Under the pieces are notes generated by a model that was not told the origin of the DNA, did not search any database, and worked only from the letters and a program-made list of their open reading frames with translations. From the NCBI RefSeq assembly GCF_036250755.1, contig NZ_CP109583.1:6859501-6923500 (forward strand): DNA of 64,000 nucleotides, in the 5' to 3' direction. Shown here in pieces: positions 9,084-18,433 of the stretch. This stretch comes from Streptomyces uncialis (GTDB lineage Bacteria > Actinomycetota > Actinomycetes > Streptomycetales > Streptomycetaceae). The stretch's first letter is position 1. Every line of letters starts with the position of its first letter. A program made the position numbers and the translations under genes.

Positions 9084-10493
9084 CTAGAGGTCGAAGTACA
9101 GCTCGAACTCGTGGGGGTGCGGGCGGAGCTGGATCGGGGCGATCTCGTGGGTGCGCTTGTAGTCGATCCAGGTCTCGATCAGGTCGGACGTGAAGACGCC
9201 GCCGGCCTGGAGGTACTCGTTGTCGTTCTCCAGGGCCTCCAGCACGGCCGAGAGCGAGGTCGGGACCTGCGGGACGCCCGCGTGCTCCTCGGGAGCCAGC
9301 TCGTACAGGTCCTTGTCGATCGGCTCGGCCGGCTCGATCTTGTTCTTGACGCCGTCGAGGCCCGCGAGCAGCAGCGCCGAGAAGGCGAGGTACGGGTTCG
9401 AGGACGGGTCCGGGGCGCGGAACTCGACGCGCTTGGCCTTCGGGTTCGAGCCCGTGATCGGGATACGCATCGCGGCGGAACGGTTGCGCTGCGAGTAGAC
9501 CAGGTTGACCGGGGCCTCGAAGCCGGGCACCAGACGGTGGTACGAGTTCACCGTCGGGTTGGTGAACGCCAGCAGCGACGGCGCGTGCTTCAGGATGCCG
9601 CCGATGTAGTAGCGGGCCATGTCGGACAGACCCGCGTAACCCTGCTCGTCGTAGAAGAGGGGGACGCCACCGCTCCACAGCGACTGGTGGACGTGCATGC
9701 CCGAACCGTTGTCACCGAAGATCGGCTTCGGCATGAACGTCGCGGTTTTGTTGTTGCGCCAGGCGACGTTCTTCACGATGTACTTGAAGAGCATCAGGTC
9801 GTCGGCCGCGGCGAGCAGCGTGTTGAACTTGTAGTTGATCTCGGCCTGACCGGCCGTGCCCACCTCGTGGTGCTGACGCTCGACCTGGAGGCCCTGCCGG
9901 TCCAGCTCCAGGGAGATCTCGGCACGCAGGTCGGCGAAGTGGTCCACCGGCGGGGCGGGGAAGTAGCCGCCCTTGTAACGGACCTTGTAACCGCGGTTGT
10001 TCTCGACCGCACCGGTGTTCCAGGCGCCGGCCTCAGAGTCGATGTGGTAGAAACCCTCGTTCGCCGAGGTGCTGAAGCGCACCGAGTCGAAGACGTAGAA
10101 CTCCGCCTCCGGACCGAAGTACGCGGTGTCCGCGATACCGGTCGAGGCGAGGTACGCCTCCGCCTTCTTCGCGATGTTCCGCGGGTCACGGCTGTACTGC
10201 TCGCCGGTGATCGGGTCGTGGATGAAGAAGTTGATGTTGACGGTCTTGTCACGGCGGAAGGGGTCCAGCCGCGCGGTCGACAGGTCGGCGCGCAGCGCCA
10301 TGTCGGACTCGTGGATGGCCTGGAAGCCGCGGATGGACGAACCGTCGAACGCGAGCTCCTCGGCCGGGTCGAACACCCTGGCCGGGATCGTGAAGTGCTG
10401 CATCACACCCGGCAGGTCGCAGAAGCGGACGTCGATGAACTTGACGTCCTCGTCGGCGATGTACTTCTTGGCCTCGTCGGCGTTCTTGAACAT
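9084..10493 (-). CDS. glnA: Glutamine synthetase type I
   Basis: 469 aa, the exact usual length for actinobacterial GSI, which makes glutamine from glutamate, ammonia and ATP as a cytoplasmic dodecamer. The ATG at 10491-10493 is chosen over a longer reading frame because it begins with the standard [12 protein letters not shown] and has an AGGAGG ribosome site. Visible signatures are DGSSIRGF near residue 50, the NFFIHDP and [10 protein letters not shown] active-site segments, and Tyr397 in [10 protein letters not shown], the adenylylation site. Expression is likely under nitrogen control through the GlnR box about 100 bp upstream. The gene is transcribed alone. Confidence 0.98.
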   Translation of the reverse strand: MFKNADEAKKYIADEDVKFIDVRFCDLPGVMQHFTIPARVFDPAEELAFDGSSIRGFQAIHESDMALRADLSTARLDPFRRDKTVNINFFIHDPITGEQYSRDPRNIAKKAEAYLASTGIADTAYFGPEAEFYVFDSVRFSTSANEGFYHIDSEAGAWNTGAVENNRGYKVRYKGGYFPAPPVDHFADLRAEISLELDRQGLQVERQHHEVGTAGQAEINYKFNTLLAAADDLMLFKYIVKNVAWRNNKTATFMPKPIFGDNGSGMHVHQSLWSGGVPLFYDEQGYAGLSDMARYYIGGILKHAPSLLAFTNPTVNSYHRLVPGFEAPVNLVYSQRNRSAAMRIPITGSNPKAKRVEFRAPDPSSNPYLAFSALLLAGLDGVKNKIEPAEPIDKDLYELAPEEHAGVPQVPTSLSAVLEALENDNEYLQAGGVFTSDLIETWIDYKRTHEIAPIQLRPHPHEFELYFDL

Positions 10494-10590
10494 CCAACTC
10501 CTCCTACTCCCGACCCGGGAGGGGCGGGGTTGCAGCTCGTACGTGCGCCAGTGCGGTGGCACATGCTCGCCCTGACGATAGGGACGCGGG

Positions 10591-10628
10591 ATTTCTCAAG
10601 CGTGACCCATTTGTTTCGCCGAAGTTAA
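10591..10628 (-). promoter_or_regulatory. GlnR binding box upstream of glnA
   Basis: Read on the minus strand, the site is TTAAC-n6-GAAAC-n6-GTCAC-n6-GAAAT, an excellent match to the Streptomyces GlnR consensus gTnAC-n6-GAAAC-n6-gTnAC-n6-GAAAC (two a-b half-site pairs). A TATCGT-like -10 lies just downstream at 10575-10580. The box falls in the 315-bp gap between glnA and the divergent RDD gene, so GlnR could also touch that gene. The rest of the gap shows no other clear element. Confidence 0.9.
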
Positions 10629-10808
10629 CCAGGGCGTCGGCGGTGGTGCCGTCCACCCGGATTCCCCGTGGCGCCACGGCCATGACCGGGAACGGCGGTG
10701 AGGAGCGTCACCCGCCCGTGCGCGCCCCGCGCGCACGCCCTCTCCCCGGCGCCCCCGCCCCGGGACCCCAGGAGCGGGACGGCCCGCGCACCCGGTTACC
10801 GTGGACGG

Positions 10809-11276
10809 GTGGACAAGAGGCAAGCAATCGGATCGTGGCTCTCGGGCCCCCGCGAAGCCGCGGAGCAGGCGGGCGTCGACTTCGGATACCGGGGTGAACA
10901 GCTCGGCCTGCCCGAGTCCGGGCCCGGCTCGATCGCCCGCCCGGGCCGCAGGTTCGGTGCCCTCGCGGTCGACTGGGGCCTGTGCATGCTGATCGCATAC
11001 GGCCTTCTCACCGACGGCTACGGCCAGTCCACCGGCAACTGGGCGCTGCTCGTCTTCTTCGTGCTGAACGCCGTCACGGTGGGCACCGTCGGCTTCACCC
11101 CCGGCAGGCGGCTCTTCGGTCTGCGGGTGATCGCCGAGGACGGCGGCTACGCCCGCCCGCTGCGGGGCCTGGTACGCAGCGCGCTGCTGTGCCTCGCCGT
11201 CCCCGCCCTCGTCTGGGACCGTGACGGCCGCGGTCTCCACGACCGGCTGGCCCGCACGATCCAGGTCCGTATCTGA
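10809..11276 (+). CDS. RDD-family membrane protein
   Basis: 155 aa from the GTG at 10809. RDD domain covering about residues 45-150 with the characteristic GRRFGALAVDW segment at the first membrane helix, a second helix (NWALLVFFVLNAV), TPGRRLFGLRV, and a C-terminal DGRGLHDRLARTIQV. The biochemical role of RDD proteins is not settled. The gene is divergent from glnA, and this neighbourhood (glnA, RDD, DUF4191, lipA) is a conserved actinobacterial arrangement. Confidence 0.88.
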   Translation: MDKRQAIGSWLSGPREAAEQAGVDFGYRGEQLGLPESGPGSIARPGRRFGALAVDWGLCMLIAYGLLTDGYGQSTGNWALLVFFVLNAVTVGTVGFTPGRRLFGLRVIAEDGGYARPLRGLVRSALLCLAVPALVWDRDGRGLHDRLARTIQVRI

Positions 11277-11422
11277 CGTCGTCGCCTATGGTCCGGCCCC
11301 GTCGGACGCGGGACCCCGTGCACGGCATCCGTTCCGTCCCTGTACGGGGCACAGCTGCTTGATCCCGAACGGCGGGCGCCACGGACAGCGCAGGCCGACG
11401 CGTACCCGGCCCGGGTATGACG

Positions 11423-11460
11423 AAGGGGCGCCGGAACCCGTCCGGGTTCCGGCGCCCCTT
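11423..11460. terminator. Bidirectional terminator between RDD and DUF4191 genes
   Basis: Perfect 18-bp inverted repeat (11423-11440 / 11443-11460) with a central TC, flanked by AA and TT. It lies between two convergent genes. Confidence 0.88.
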
Positions 11461-11479
11461 CTCGCTTGGGTGTCGCGGG

Positions 11480-12181
11480 TCAGCGCGTCTTCGGGCCGCC
11501 CTTGGGCATCCGCATGCCCTTCGGCATGGGGCCCTTGGGCAGAGGCATGTTGCTCATCAGGTCGCCCATCGCGCGCAGCCGGTCGTTGGTCGCGGTGACC
11601 TGGGGGCCGCTGAGGACGCGCGGATACTTGAGCATCGTCGTGCGGACCTTCTTCAGCGGGACCTGTCCCTCGCCGGTGCCGACGATCAGGTCATGGACGG
11701 GGACGTCCGCCACGATCCTGGCCATCTTCCTCTTCTCGGCGGCGAGCAGGGACTTGAGCCGGTTCGGGTTGCCCTCCGCGACCAGGACGATGCCCGCCTT
11801 GCCGACCGCGCGGTGCACGACGTCCTGGCTGCGGTTCATCGCGATCGCCGGGGTGGTGGACCAGCCCCGGCCGATGTTGTCGAGGACTGCGGCGGCAGCG
11901 CCGGGCTGTCCCTCCATCTGGCCGAACGCGGCCCGCTCGGCCCGGCGCCCGAAGGTGATCGCCGTCGCGAGGAGCGCGATGAGCAGTCCGAGGATGCCCA
12001 GATAGACCGGATGCCCGATCCAGAAGCCGAACGCGAGGAAGACACCGAGGGTGCCGATCCCGACCCCCGCGAGCACGAGCCCGATCTTGGAGTCGGCCCT
12101 GCGGGTCATCTTGTACGTGAGGGCGATCTGCTTGAGCCGCCCCGGGTTCGCAGCGTCCGCTGCGGATTCCTTCCTCGCCAT
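11480..12181 (-). CDS. DUF4191 membrane protein
   Basis: 233 aa. N-terminal basic segment (RLKQIALTYKMTRRAD), then two close membrane helices (about 33-78: IGLVLAGVGIGTLGVFL and PVYLGILGLLIALLATAI). A cytoplasmic domain of mixed alpha/beta type follows, with VGKAGIVLVAEG, and the C-terminus is rich in Met, Pro and Lys. The family is conserved next to lipA and glnA in actinobacteria; no function is established. The ATG at 12179-12181 is the natural start. Confidence 0.88.
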   Translation of the reverse strand: MARKESAADAANPGRLKQIALTYKMTRRADSKIGLVLAGVGIGTLGVFLAFGFWIGHPVYLGILGLLIALLATAITFGRRAERAAFGQMEGQPGAAAAVLDNIGRGWSTTPAIAMNRSQDVVHRAVGKAGIVLVAEGNPNRLKSLLAAEKRKMARIVADVPVHDLIVGTGEGQVPLKKVRTTMLKYPRVLSGPQVTATNDRLRAMGDLMSNMPLPKGPMPKGMRMPKGGPKTR

Positions 12182-12351
12182 GTGTGAAGTCTACGTGCCC
12201 CGAGTGGCGCCCACGACGCCCGGTGGCCCCTGGATCGCGCGGGAACGGCCTGGGGAGGCGGGCGGCGGGCCCGGGAAGGGTTCCGCGGCGGTCCGGGGCC
12301 GGTCACATACGGTCCGCGACCGCCGGGCGGCGGCACCGCTCAGGAGACGCG

Positions 12352-12509
12352 GCGGAGCCGTTCGGGAGGCCCGGGCGGAGCCGTTCACGGGGGTGTGGGC
12401 CGGACGGTTCGGGAGACCCGGGTGGGGCCGTTCAGGGGGTACGGGCCGAATGGTTCAGGGGCCCGGGCGCAGCCGTCCGGGGGTGCGGGCCGGACGGTTC
12501 CGGGTCAGG
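12352..12509. repeat. 45-47-bp imperfect tandem repeat
   Basis: Successive units begin at 12352 (short), 12375, 12422 and 12467. Each opens with a GCGGAGCCGTTC-like block and most contain GGGCCGGACGGTTC. They occupy half of the 323-bp gap between the DUF4191 gene and the small upstream gene and reach the latter's stop codon. Nothing else is seen in the gap. Confidence 0.7.
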
Positions 12510-12714
12510 AGGTGCGGGCGGTGTGGGGAGAGTCCTGGAGCGCGAGCTCGGCCTCGCTGCGGTCCTTGGCCCGGCGGCGGTCCTCCAGGACCGAGGTCCA
12601 GGCGTTGCGGCGGGCGGTGCGCTGGCCCCCGCTCATCAGCAGCGACTCGACGGCGCGCAGCGCGGTCGTGACGGACGGGCGGGCGGTGGCGCGGACGGGC
12701 GGCGCGGCCTGCAT
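12505..12714 (-). CDS. Small conserved-type protein of unknown function, upstream of DUF4191
   Basis: 69 aa from the ATG at 12712-12714, with a GGGGGAA ribosome site. Almost every codon ends in G or C, which supports a real gene. The C-terminal half is a charged predicted helix (ARRNAWTSVLEDRRRAKDR). No family is recognised. The frame is open back to a GTG at 12856-12858, which sits exactly where transcription from the promoter at 12865-12893 would begin, so a longer leaderless form is possible (see findings). It lies between lipA and the DUF4191 gene, on the same strand. Confidence 0.7.
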   Translation of the reverse strand: MQAAPPVRATARPSVTTALRAVESLLMSGGQRTARRNAWTSVLEDRRRAKDRSEAELALQDSPHTARTS

Positions 12715-12864
12715 GGTGGTTCCCCCTTGGAGCGCGGCGGGCGGTGCGGTCCCGCACGGCGGCGCGGCGGGGCCGGGGGCCGGGCGCGACGGGTTGTGCG
12801 GTACTGGTTCGTGCTCCGGTGCCGTACGGCGGTGTACGCGGAGTGGAACCTGGGTCACGGTTCG

Positions 12865-12893
12865 GTGTTACCAGTGCGTGACCCACCGGTCAA
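12865..12893 (-). promoter_or_regulatory. Predicted SigA-type promoter for the small gene
   Basis: On the minus strand: -35 TTGACC (12888-12893), 17-bp spacer, -10 TAACAC (12865-12870). Start of transcription would fall near 12858. It lies in the 344-bp gap between lipA and the small gene, which otherwise holds only the lipA terminator. Confidence 0.6.
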
Positions 12894-12987
12894 ACGGTGA
12901 TGAACCCCTGACGCGGGTCCGCGCCGGACAGCGGCGCGGCCCCGGCGGTCGTCCCACCTGCGGGGACCGTCGGGGCCGCGTCGACCT

Positions 12988-13011
12988 GGCTCCTACCGGC
13001 GGGTAGGAGCC
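12988..13011 (-). terminator. lipA terminator hairpin
   Basis: Perfect 10-bp stem (12988-12997 / 13002-13011) with a GGCG-type loop, 48 nt downstream of the lipA stop. Confidence 0.75.
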
Positions 13012-13058
13012 TGTGCGGAGAGTCACACGGGCCGCCAGGGTCCGCGTGAGGTGGTGCC

Positions 13059-14024
13059 TCAGACCGCCTGGGAGGCGACGTACGCGCCGCGCTTCTCCAC
13101 GGCCATCTTGTACAGCCGTCCGGCGCGGTACGAGGACCGGACGAGCGGGCCCGACATCACACCGGAGAAGCCGATCTCCTCGGCCTCCGCCTTCAGCTCC
13201 ACGAACTCGTGCGGCTTCACCCAGCGCTCGACCGGGTGGTGGCGGACCGTCGGCCGCAGGTACTGGGTGATGGTGATCAGCTCGCAGCCCGCGTCGTGCA
13301 GCTCGCGCAGCGCCTCGCTGATCTCCTCACGGGTCTCGCCCATGCCGAGGATCAGGTTCGACTTGGTGACCAGCCCGGCCGCGCGGGCCTCGGAGATCAC
13401 CTTCAGGGAGCGCTCGTAGCGGAAACCGGGGCGGATGCGCTTGAAGATCCGCGGCACCGTCTCGACGTTGTGCGCGAGCACCTCGGTACGGGTGGAGAAC
13501 ACCTCGGCGAGCGCGTCCGGCTCGGCGTTGAAGTCCGGGATCAGCAGCTCGACCTTGGTGCGGCCCTCGGGGCGCTCCGCGGTCATGGCGTGGATCTGGC
13601 GGACGGTCTCCGCGTACAGCCAGGCGCCGCCGTCGGCCAGGTCGTCGCGGGCGACGCCGGTGATCGTGGCGTAGTTCAGGTCCATCGTGACGACGGACTC
13701 GCCGACGCGGCGCGGCTCGTCACGGTCGAGGGCCTGGGGCTTACCGGTGTCGATGTTGCAGAAGTCGCAACGCCGGGTGCACTGGTCGCCGCCGATGAGG
13801 AACGTCGCCTCGCGGTCCTCCCAGCATTCGTAGATGTTGGGACAACCGGCTTCCTGGCACACCGTGTGCAGTCCCTCGCTTTTGACGAGCTTCTGCATCT
13901 TCGTGTACTCGGGGCCCATTTTAGCCCGGGTCTTGATCCACTCGGGCTTGCGCTCGATGGGGGTCTGGCTGTTGCGGACCTCCAGGCGCAGCATCTTGCG
14001 TCCGTCGGGTGCGACTGCGGACAC
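13059..14024 (-). CDS. lipA: Lipoyl synthase
   Basis: 321 aa radical-SAM enzyme that inserts two sulfurs into protein-bound octanoyl groups. Both [4Fe-4S] sites are visible: the auxiliary cluster C56-x4-C61-x5-C67 ([12 protein letters not shown]) and the radical-SAM CxxxCxxC at C82, C86, C89 (CTRRCDFC). The C-terminal RSSY motif that binds the auxiliary cluster is also present. The start is GTG at 14022-14024 with GGGAGC upstream; an ATG two bases earlier is out of frame. It lies 162 nt after lipB on the same strand. Its main targets here are the SucB lipoyl domains. Confidence 0.97.
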   Translation of the reverse strand: MSAVAPDGRKMLRLEVRNSQTPIERKPEWIKTRAKMGPEYTKMQKLVKSEGLHTVCQEAGCPNIYECWEDREATFLIGGDQCTRRCDFCNIDTGKPQALDRDEPRRVGESVVTMDLNYATITGVARDDLADGGAWLYAETVRQIHAMTAERPEGRTKVELLIPDFNAEPDALAEVFSTRTEVLAHNVETVPRIFKRIRPGFRYERSLKVISEARAAGLVTKSNLILGMGETREEISEALRELHDAGCELITITQYLRPTVRHHPVERWVKPHEFVELKAEAEEIGFSGVMSGPLVRSSYRAGRLYKMAVEKRGAYVASQAV

Positions 14025-14186
14025 ATCGGCTCCCTGTGCTTCGATTCATGGGCGTCCACCAGGGTACGCCCGTCAGGTGTACGGCCCTGATGTGAGTCCA
14101 ACCTCAGATCATCGGGGCCCATTCCCCCGTCCGGGGAACAAGATGTCATCGGCACCGGGTGCCGTCGGCGCCCGGCGCCGCCGGGG

Positions 14187-15041
14187 TCAGGTCCCGGCGC
14201 CCGCGGTGTGCCGCGGCCCGGACGCGACGGCGGGCCGCAGTCCCGTGGCGGGCGCCTCCGGCACCTCGCGGGGCAGCAGCTCGGCGTTCTCCAGGACGTC
14301 CGCGAGATGGCGCTCCACGACCGGCAGCACGTCCGCGATGGTGAGAGCGCGCTCCAGCTCGCCCGCCAGCGACGCCACGCCCGCGTCACGGATGCCGCAC
14401 GGCACGATCCGGTCGAACCAGGTGTTGTCCGGGTTCACGTTCAGCGAGAAGCCGTGCATGGTGACGCCCTTGGCGACCCGGATGCCGATCGCGGCGACCT
14501 TGCGGTCCTCGCGGCGCTGGCCCGCGTTCGACGGGGCGTACTCGGGGCCGTTCATCCGGGGGTCGAACTCGTCGTCGGCGAGCCGGGGGTCGAGGTCGAG
14601 GGAGAGCCCGCCGAGCGCCGGGCGGCGCTCCACCGGATCACCGAGCACCCACACCCCGCTGCGGCCCTCGATCCGGGTGGTCGTCAGGCCGAACTCCGCA
14701 CAGGTGCGGATGAGCGCCTCCTCCAGCCTGCGCACATGGGCCACCACGTCCACCGGACGCGGCAGCTTCATGATCGGATAGCCGATGAGCTGCCCCGGGC
14801 CGTGCCAGGTGATCTTGCCGCCGCGGTCCACGTCGATCACCGGTGTGCCGTCCAGCGGGCGCTCGCTGTCCTGGGTGCGGCGGCCGGCGGTGTAGACCGG
14901 CGGATGCTCCAGGAGCAGGCAGGTGTCCGGCACCTCGTCGGCGAACCGGGCCGCGTGCACCCGGCGCTGCTCGTCCCACGCCGCCCGGTACTCCACCCTG
15001 TCCGCGCCGAATCCCAGCCGGACGAACCGAAGCTCACTCAC
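14187..15041 (-). CDS. lipB: Lipoyl(octanoyl) transferase
   Basis: 284 aa from the GTG at 15039-15041 (SELRFVRLG), with a GGGAGG ribosome site; a longer in-frame extension lacks support. LipB moves the octanoyl group from acyl-carrier protein to the lipoyl domain lysine. The family motif [16 protein letters not shown], the catalytic lysine segment [12 protein letters not shown] and the catalytic Cys in PCGIRDAG are all present. The protein has a longer C-terminal tail than E. coli LipB, as seen in actinobacteria. It lies upstream of lipA and probably shares transcription with it. Confidence 0.97.
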   Translation of the reverse strand: MSELRFVRLGFGADRVEYRAAWDEQRRVHAARFADEVPDTCLLLEHPPVYTAGRRTQDSERPLDGTPVIDVDRGGKITWHGPGQLIGYPIMKLPRPVDVVAHVRRLEEALIRTCAEFGLTTTRIEGRSGVWVLGDPVERRPALGGLSLDLDPRLADDEFDPRMNGPEYAPSNAGQRREDRKVAAIGIRVAKGVTMHGFSLNVNPDNTWFDRIVPCGIRDAGVASLAGELERALTIADVLPVVERHLADVLENAELLPREVPEAPATGLRPAVASGPRHTAGAGT

Positions 15042-15259
15042 GGCACGTGCCTCCCTGATGACTTTGGGGCGCATATATCCACCCCAGCCACTGTACGACC
15101 CGCCGAACTACGTCAGCCGTCGGGCCGATCCTCACACGATCGGATGAATGCGGGGCGAAGGTGGCGTTGCGGACGGCTTCTCCCGCTACATTCACGCCGT
15201 TCACAAGGCCATAAGGGCCGCTCAAGGTGTGGCCCGAAAGGCAGGAGACCGCACATCTG

Positions 15260-16831
15260 ATGACGGAACGACCTCCGCAGCGCACACCCAACCGCCAGCT
15301 AGCCGCCCTCATCGCGGAGGCGGGGTTCTCCAACGCGGGGCTGGCCCGCCGGGTCGACCAGCTCGGTCTGGAGCATGGGCTCGATCTGCGGTACGACAAG
15401 ACATCCGTGACCCGCTGGCTGCGCGGACAGCAGCCACGCGGCACCACCCCCGCGCTCATCGCGGAAGTGTTCACCCGCCGCCTCGGGCGCAGACTCACCG
15501 CCCAGGACCTCGGGCTCGACGCGTGCGCGCCCGTGTACGCGGGCCTGGAGTTCGCCGCGGGCCCCGAGGAGGCCGTCGACATCGTCAGCGGCCTGTGGCG
15601 CAAGGACTCCGGCAGCCACGCCGAACTACGCAAGATCGCCTTCACCCCGGCCGGGCTCGTCGTGCCCAGCCGTGACTGGCTCATCGGTCGCGCCGACGAC
15701 AAGGTGAGCCGCGGCGACGAACGGGTCCCCGCCGACCGCCGTGACGAGCGCGCCGCGCTCGCCGCCGCACGCGCCGGGCAACTGCCCGAACGGGCCGTCC
15801 GGGGCCTGGAGCGGCCCGGCCGTCCCGAGGGTCCCGTCCGGGCCGCCGAACCGGGCGGGGCGCTCCGTATCCCCGCCCAGGGCCGCACGGTCCCGCAACA
15901 GAGACAGCGCGGCACCGAACGCGGCCCCGGCCACCGGGTCACCGCCGGGGACATCGCCGCCCTGCGGTCCGTCGCCGAACTCTTCCGCACCCTCGACAAC
16001 GCCTACGGCGGCGGGCACGCCCGCCAGGCCCTCGTCCGGTACCTGGAGCACGAGGCCGAGCCGATGCTGCGCGGGGTCTACGGCGAGCAGACCGGACGGC
16101 GGCTCTTCGGCGCCGCCGCCGAGCTGACCCGGCTCGCGGGCTGGACCTCGTACGACATCGCCGCGCACGGGCTCGCCCAGCGGTACTTCGTCCAGGCCCT
16201 GCGGCTGTCGCAGGCCGCCGCGGACCGGGCCTACGGGTCGTACGTGCTGGTCACCATGAGCCGCCAGGCCGTCTACCTCGGCCACGGCCGGGAAGCCGTG
16301 CAGCTCGCCCGGGTCGCCCAGCAGGGCATCGGCTCGTCCGCGCCGCACACCGTCCAGTCGCTGCTGCACGCCGCGGAGGCCCGGGGCCACGGCGTGCTCG
16401 GTGAGGTACGGGCGTGTACGGCGTCCCTGGTACGGGCCGAGCGGGCACTCGACGCCGCCCGGCCCGGGGACGACGTACCGCACTGGGCCCGGTTCTTCGA
16501 CCAGGCCCAGCTCGCCGACGAGTTCGGCCACTGCTACCGCGACCTCCAGCAGTACCGGGCCGCGGCGCAGCACGCCGAACGCTCCCTCCAGCTGCGGGCC
16601 CCCGGCTTCGCCCGGAGCCGGCTGTTCTGCCGGGTGGTGCTGGCCTGCGCCCGGCTCGGCCTCGGCGAGCTCGACCAGGCGTGCCAGCTGGGCGCCGAGG
16701 CCGCGCAGCAGGCGGCCGACATGCGGTCCGTACGGGCCCTGGAGTACGTCCGGGACTTCGAACGCAGACTGGAGCCCTACCGGGACACCGCGCCGGCCCG
16801 CGCGTACCGCGACAAGGTCGCGCTGATCTGA
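15260..16831 (+). CDS. Large HTH regulator with helical-repeat C-terminal half (NsdA/NsdB-like architecture)
   Basis: 523 aa from the ATG at 15260, with GGAG upstream. Residues about 8-85 form an HTH-like domain (LIAEAGFSNAGLARRVDQLG, then VTRWLRGQQPRG). A disordered Pro/Arg/Gly section follows (about 150-235). The C-terminal half (about 245-510) is all-helical with TPR-like repeats, including an AAELTRLAGWTSYDIAAHGL segment common to Streptomyces regulators of development and antibiotic production. It is divergent from lipB. The architecture resembles the NsdA/NsdB negative regulators, but I cannot say it is one of them. Confidence 0.8.
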   Translation: MTERPPQRTPNRQLAALIAEAGFSNAGLARRVDQLGLEHGLDLRYDKTSVTRWLRGQQPRGTTPALIAEVFTRRLGRRLTAQDLGLDACAPVYAGLEFAAGPEEAVDIVSGLWRKDSGSHAELRKIAFTPAGLVVPSRDWLIGRADDKVSRGDERVPADRRDERAALAAARAGQLPERAVRGLERPGRPEGPVRAAEPGGALRIPAQGRTVPQQRQRGTERGPGHRVTAGDIAALRSVAELFRTLDNAYGGGHARQALVRYLEHEAEPMLRGVYGEQTGRRLFGAAAELTRLAGWTSYDIAAHGLAQRYFVQALRLSQAAADRAYGSYVLVTMSRQAVYLGHGREAVQLARVAQQGIGSSAPHTVQSLLHAAEARGHGVLGEVRACTASLVRAERALDAARPGDDVPHWARFFDQAQLADEFGHCYRDLQQYRAAAQHAERSLQLRAPGFARSRLFCRVVLACARLGLGELDQACQLGAEAAQQAADMRSVRALEYVRDFERRLEPYRDTAPARAYRDKVALI

Positions 16832-16910
16832 CGCACCGGTCCGAGGCACCGGCCGGAGGTACTCGGAGTCATCACGTCCGAGGTACCGCGTCCGTGGCAT
16901 CGCGGCCCGG

Positions 16911-16939
16911 CCCCGTACCGCCCCCCGGCAGGTACGGGG
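16911..16939. terminator. Hairpin between the HTH regulator and FAD oxidoreductase
   Basis: Perfect 9-bp CCCCGTACC/GGTACGGGG stem with an 11-nt loop, directly before the stop codon of the convergent oxidoreductase gene. Confidence 0.65.
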
Positions 16940-18298
16940 TCAGGCCGCGAGCCGCTCCGGGGGCCGGGAACGCTCCGGGGCGAGATCCGTGAGGATCGCC
17001 GTCGCGGCGCGGTGCCCGGACTGGATGGCGCCACCGAGGGTGCTCGTGTCCCGGTGGTCGCCGCAGACGTACAGCCCGGACAGCACCCGGACCGGCCGCC
17101 GTGGATCATGGGGCGCGGGCATCGCGGGCACCGCGTCCGGCACCTGGTGCACGGCCAGCAGCTCCCACCCCCGCGTCGAGGTGCCGTACAGCTCCGCGAG
17201 CTGCGCCAGGACCAGCCGTTCCAGACCGGGCGGCGGCGCCCCGAGCACCGTCGACGTGATCAGGGACCGCCCCGCCGGGGCGCGGCTCGGGTCGACCTGG
17301 CTGACCACCGCCGTGTGCGCCACCGGACCACGGCGTTCCGTCTCCAGCACCAGCGAGGGCTCGTCCAGCGGCGGCTCCCCGGCCGCGTGATGGATCACCG
17401 TCACCGGATGGAAGTCCGGCACCCGAAGCCCCGGCAGCAGTTCGGCGGCCGATCTGGCGTCCGTGGCCAGCAGCACCGCGCGGCAGCGGATCTCACCGTG
17501 CTCCTCGGTCCCCACCCGCGTCGTGGACACCGTCCGCGCCCGCACCCCGGTACGCACCGTCCCCGGCGGCAGCGAGGCCGCCAGCCGGTCCGGGAGGGCC
17601 TGTGCGCCCCCCTCGGGCAGACACAGCCGCCCCCGGGCGAACGCGTGCAGCGCGAGGTCCGCGCAGCGGCTGGACGTGGTGAGCTCCGGATCGCACAGCA
17701 GGGCGGACAGCAGTGGACGCAGGAACCCGTCGACGGTCCGGGGCGCGAACCCCCGTGCCGGGAGGGCCTCGGCGGTCGGCACCTCCGGCCGGGCCAGCAG
17801 CCGCTCCACCGGGGTGTCCGCGAGCCGGGCCAGCGCCGACGCGAGCCGCGCCTGGTCCAGCGGCCCCCCGATGGGGCCCGCGACCCGGGGCGACCAGCCC
17901 GCCCGGGGGCCCCTGGGGGTGTGCGCCAGGGCTCGCGCCGCCCGCAGCGCACCGCGTGCGCTCCGTGCGCCCCGCGCGCGCCGGACGTTTCTCGGTTCGC
18001 CGATCCGGTGGAACCTGTCCTCGCCCCGGATCAGCACCCCCGGCGCGAACGGCCGCAGGACCAGCCCCTCCAGGGCCGGTGTGCGACGGAGTTCGGGATA
18101 CGCGGTGGACAGCGGGCGGGCGATCCGGTCCAGCCGGAAGCCGTCGACCTCCTCGGTGGACATCCGTCCACCGGGCCGGCCTGCGGCCTCCAGCACCACC
18201 GTGGCGATCCCCGCCCTGACCAGGTGCCGGGCGGCCGAGAGTCCGGCGACCCCCGCCCCTACGATGACGACGTCCGCGTTGCGTGCGTGCTCAGGCAC
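16940..18298 (-). CDS. NAD(P)/FAD-dependent oxidoreductase (amine oxidase/phytoene desaturase-like)
   Basis: 452 aa from the GTG at 18296-18298, preceded by GGGAGGAG; the longer frame upstream is not supported. The N-terminus carries the dinucleotide-binding motif DVVIVGAGVAGLSAARHL, and residues about 35-50 the following EAAGRPGGRMSTEE FAD segment typical of the amine-oxidase/protoporphyrinogen-oxidase group. The C-terminus has the second FAD motif (LYVCGDHRDTSTLGGAIQSG). Substrate is unknown. It is cytosolic with no membrane segment. Repeat island 1 lies directly upstream, so its promoter must lie within or beyond the repeats, or in the 135 bp before them. Confidence 0.85.
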   Translation of the reverse strand: MPEHARNADVVIVGAGVAGLSAARHLVRAGIATVVLEAAGRPGGRMSTEEVDGFRLDRIARPLSTAYPELRRTPALEGLVLRPFAPGVLIRGEDRFHRIGEPRNVRRARGARSARGALRAARALAHTPRGPRAGWSPRVAGPIGGPLDQARLASALARLADTPVERLLARPEVPTAEALPARGFAPRTVDGFLRPLLSALLCDPELTTSSRCADLALHAFARGRLCLPEGGAQALPDRLAASLPPGTVRTGVRARTVSTTRVGTEEHGEIRCRAVLLATDARSAAELLPGLRVPDFHPVTVIHHAAGEPPLDEPSLVLETERRGPVAHTAVVSQVDPSRAPAGRSLITSTVLGAPPPGLERLVLAQLAELYGTSTRGWELLAVHQVPDAVPAMPAPHDPRRPVRVLSGLYVCGDHRDTSTLGGAIQSGHRAATAILTDLAPERSRPPERLAA

Positions 18299-18433
18299 GT
18301 GCTCCTCCCCGAGGTTGCGCGGCTGCTGCGGGCGTTCCTGCCCCCAACACGGCTCCGGAATACCCGAGTTCCGGTCGAGATTAGGAGACCCACGCGGTTC
18401 CGGGAGTCGCGCGTCGCCGTGGCACGGACGCAC

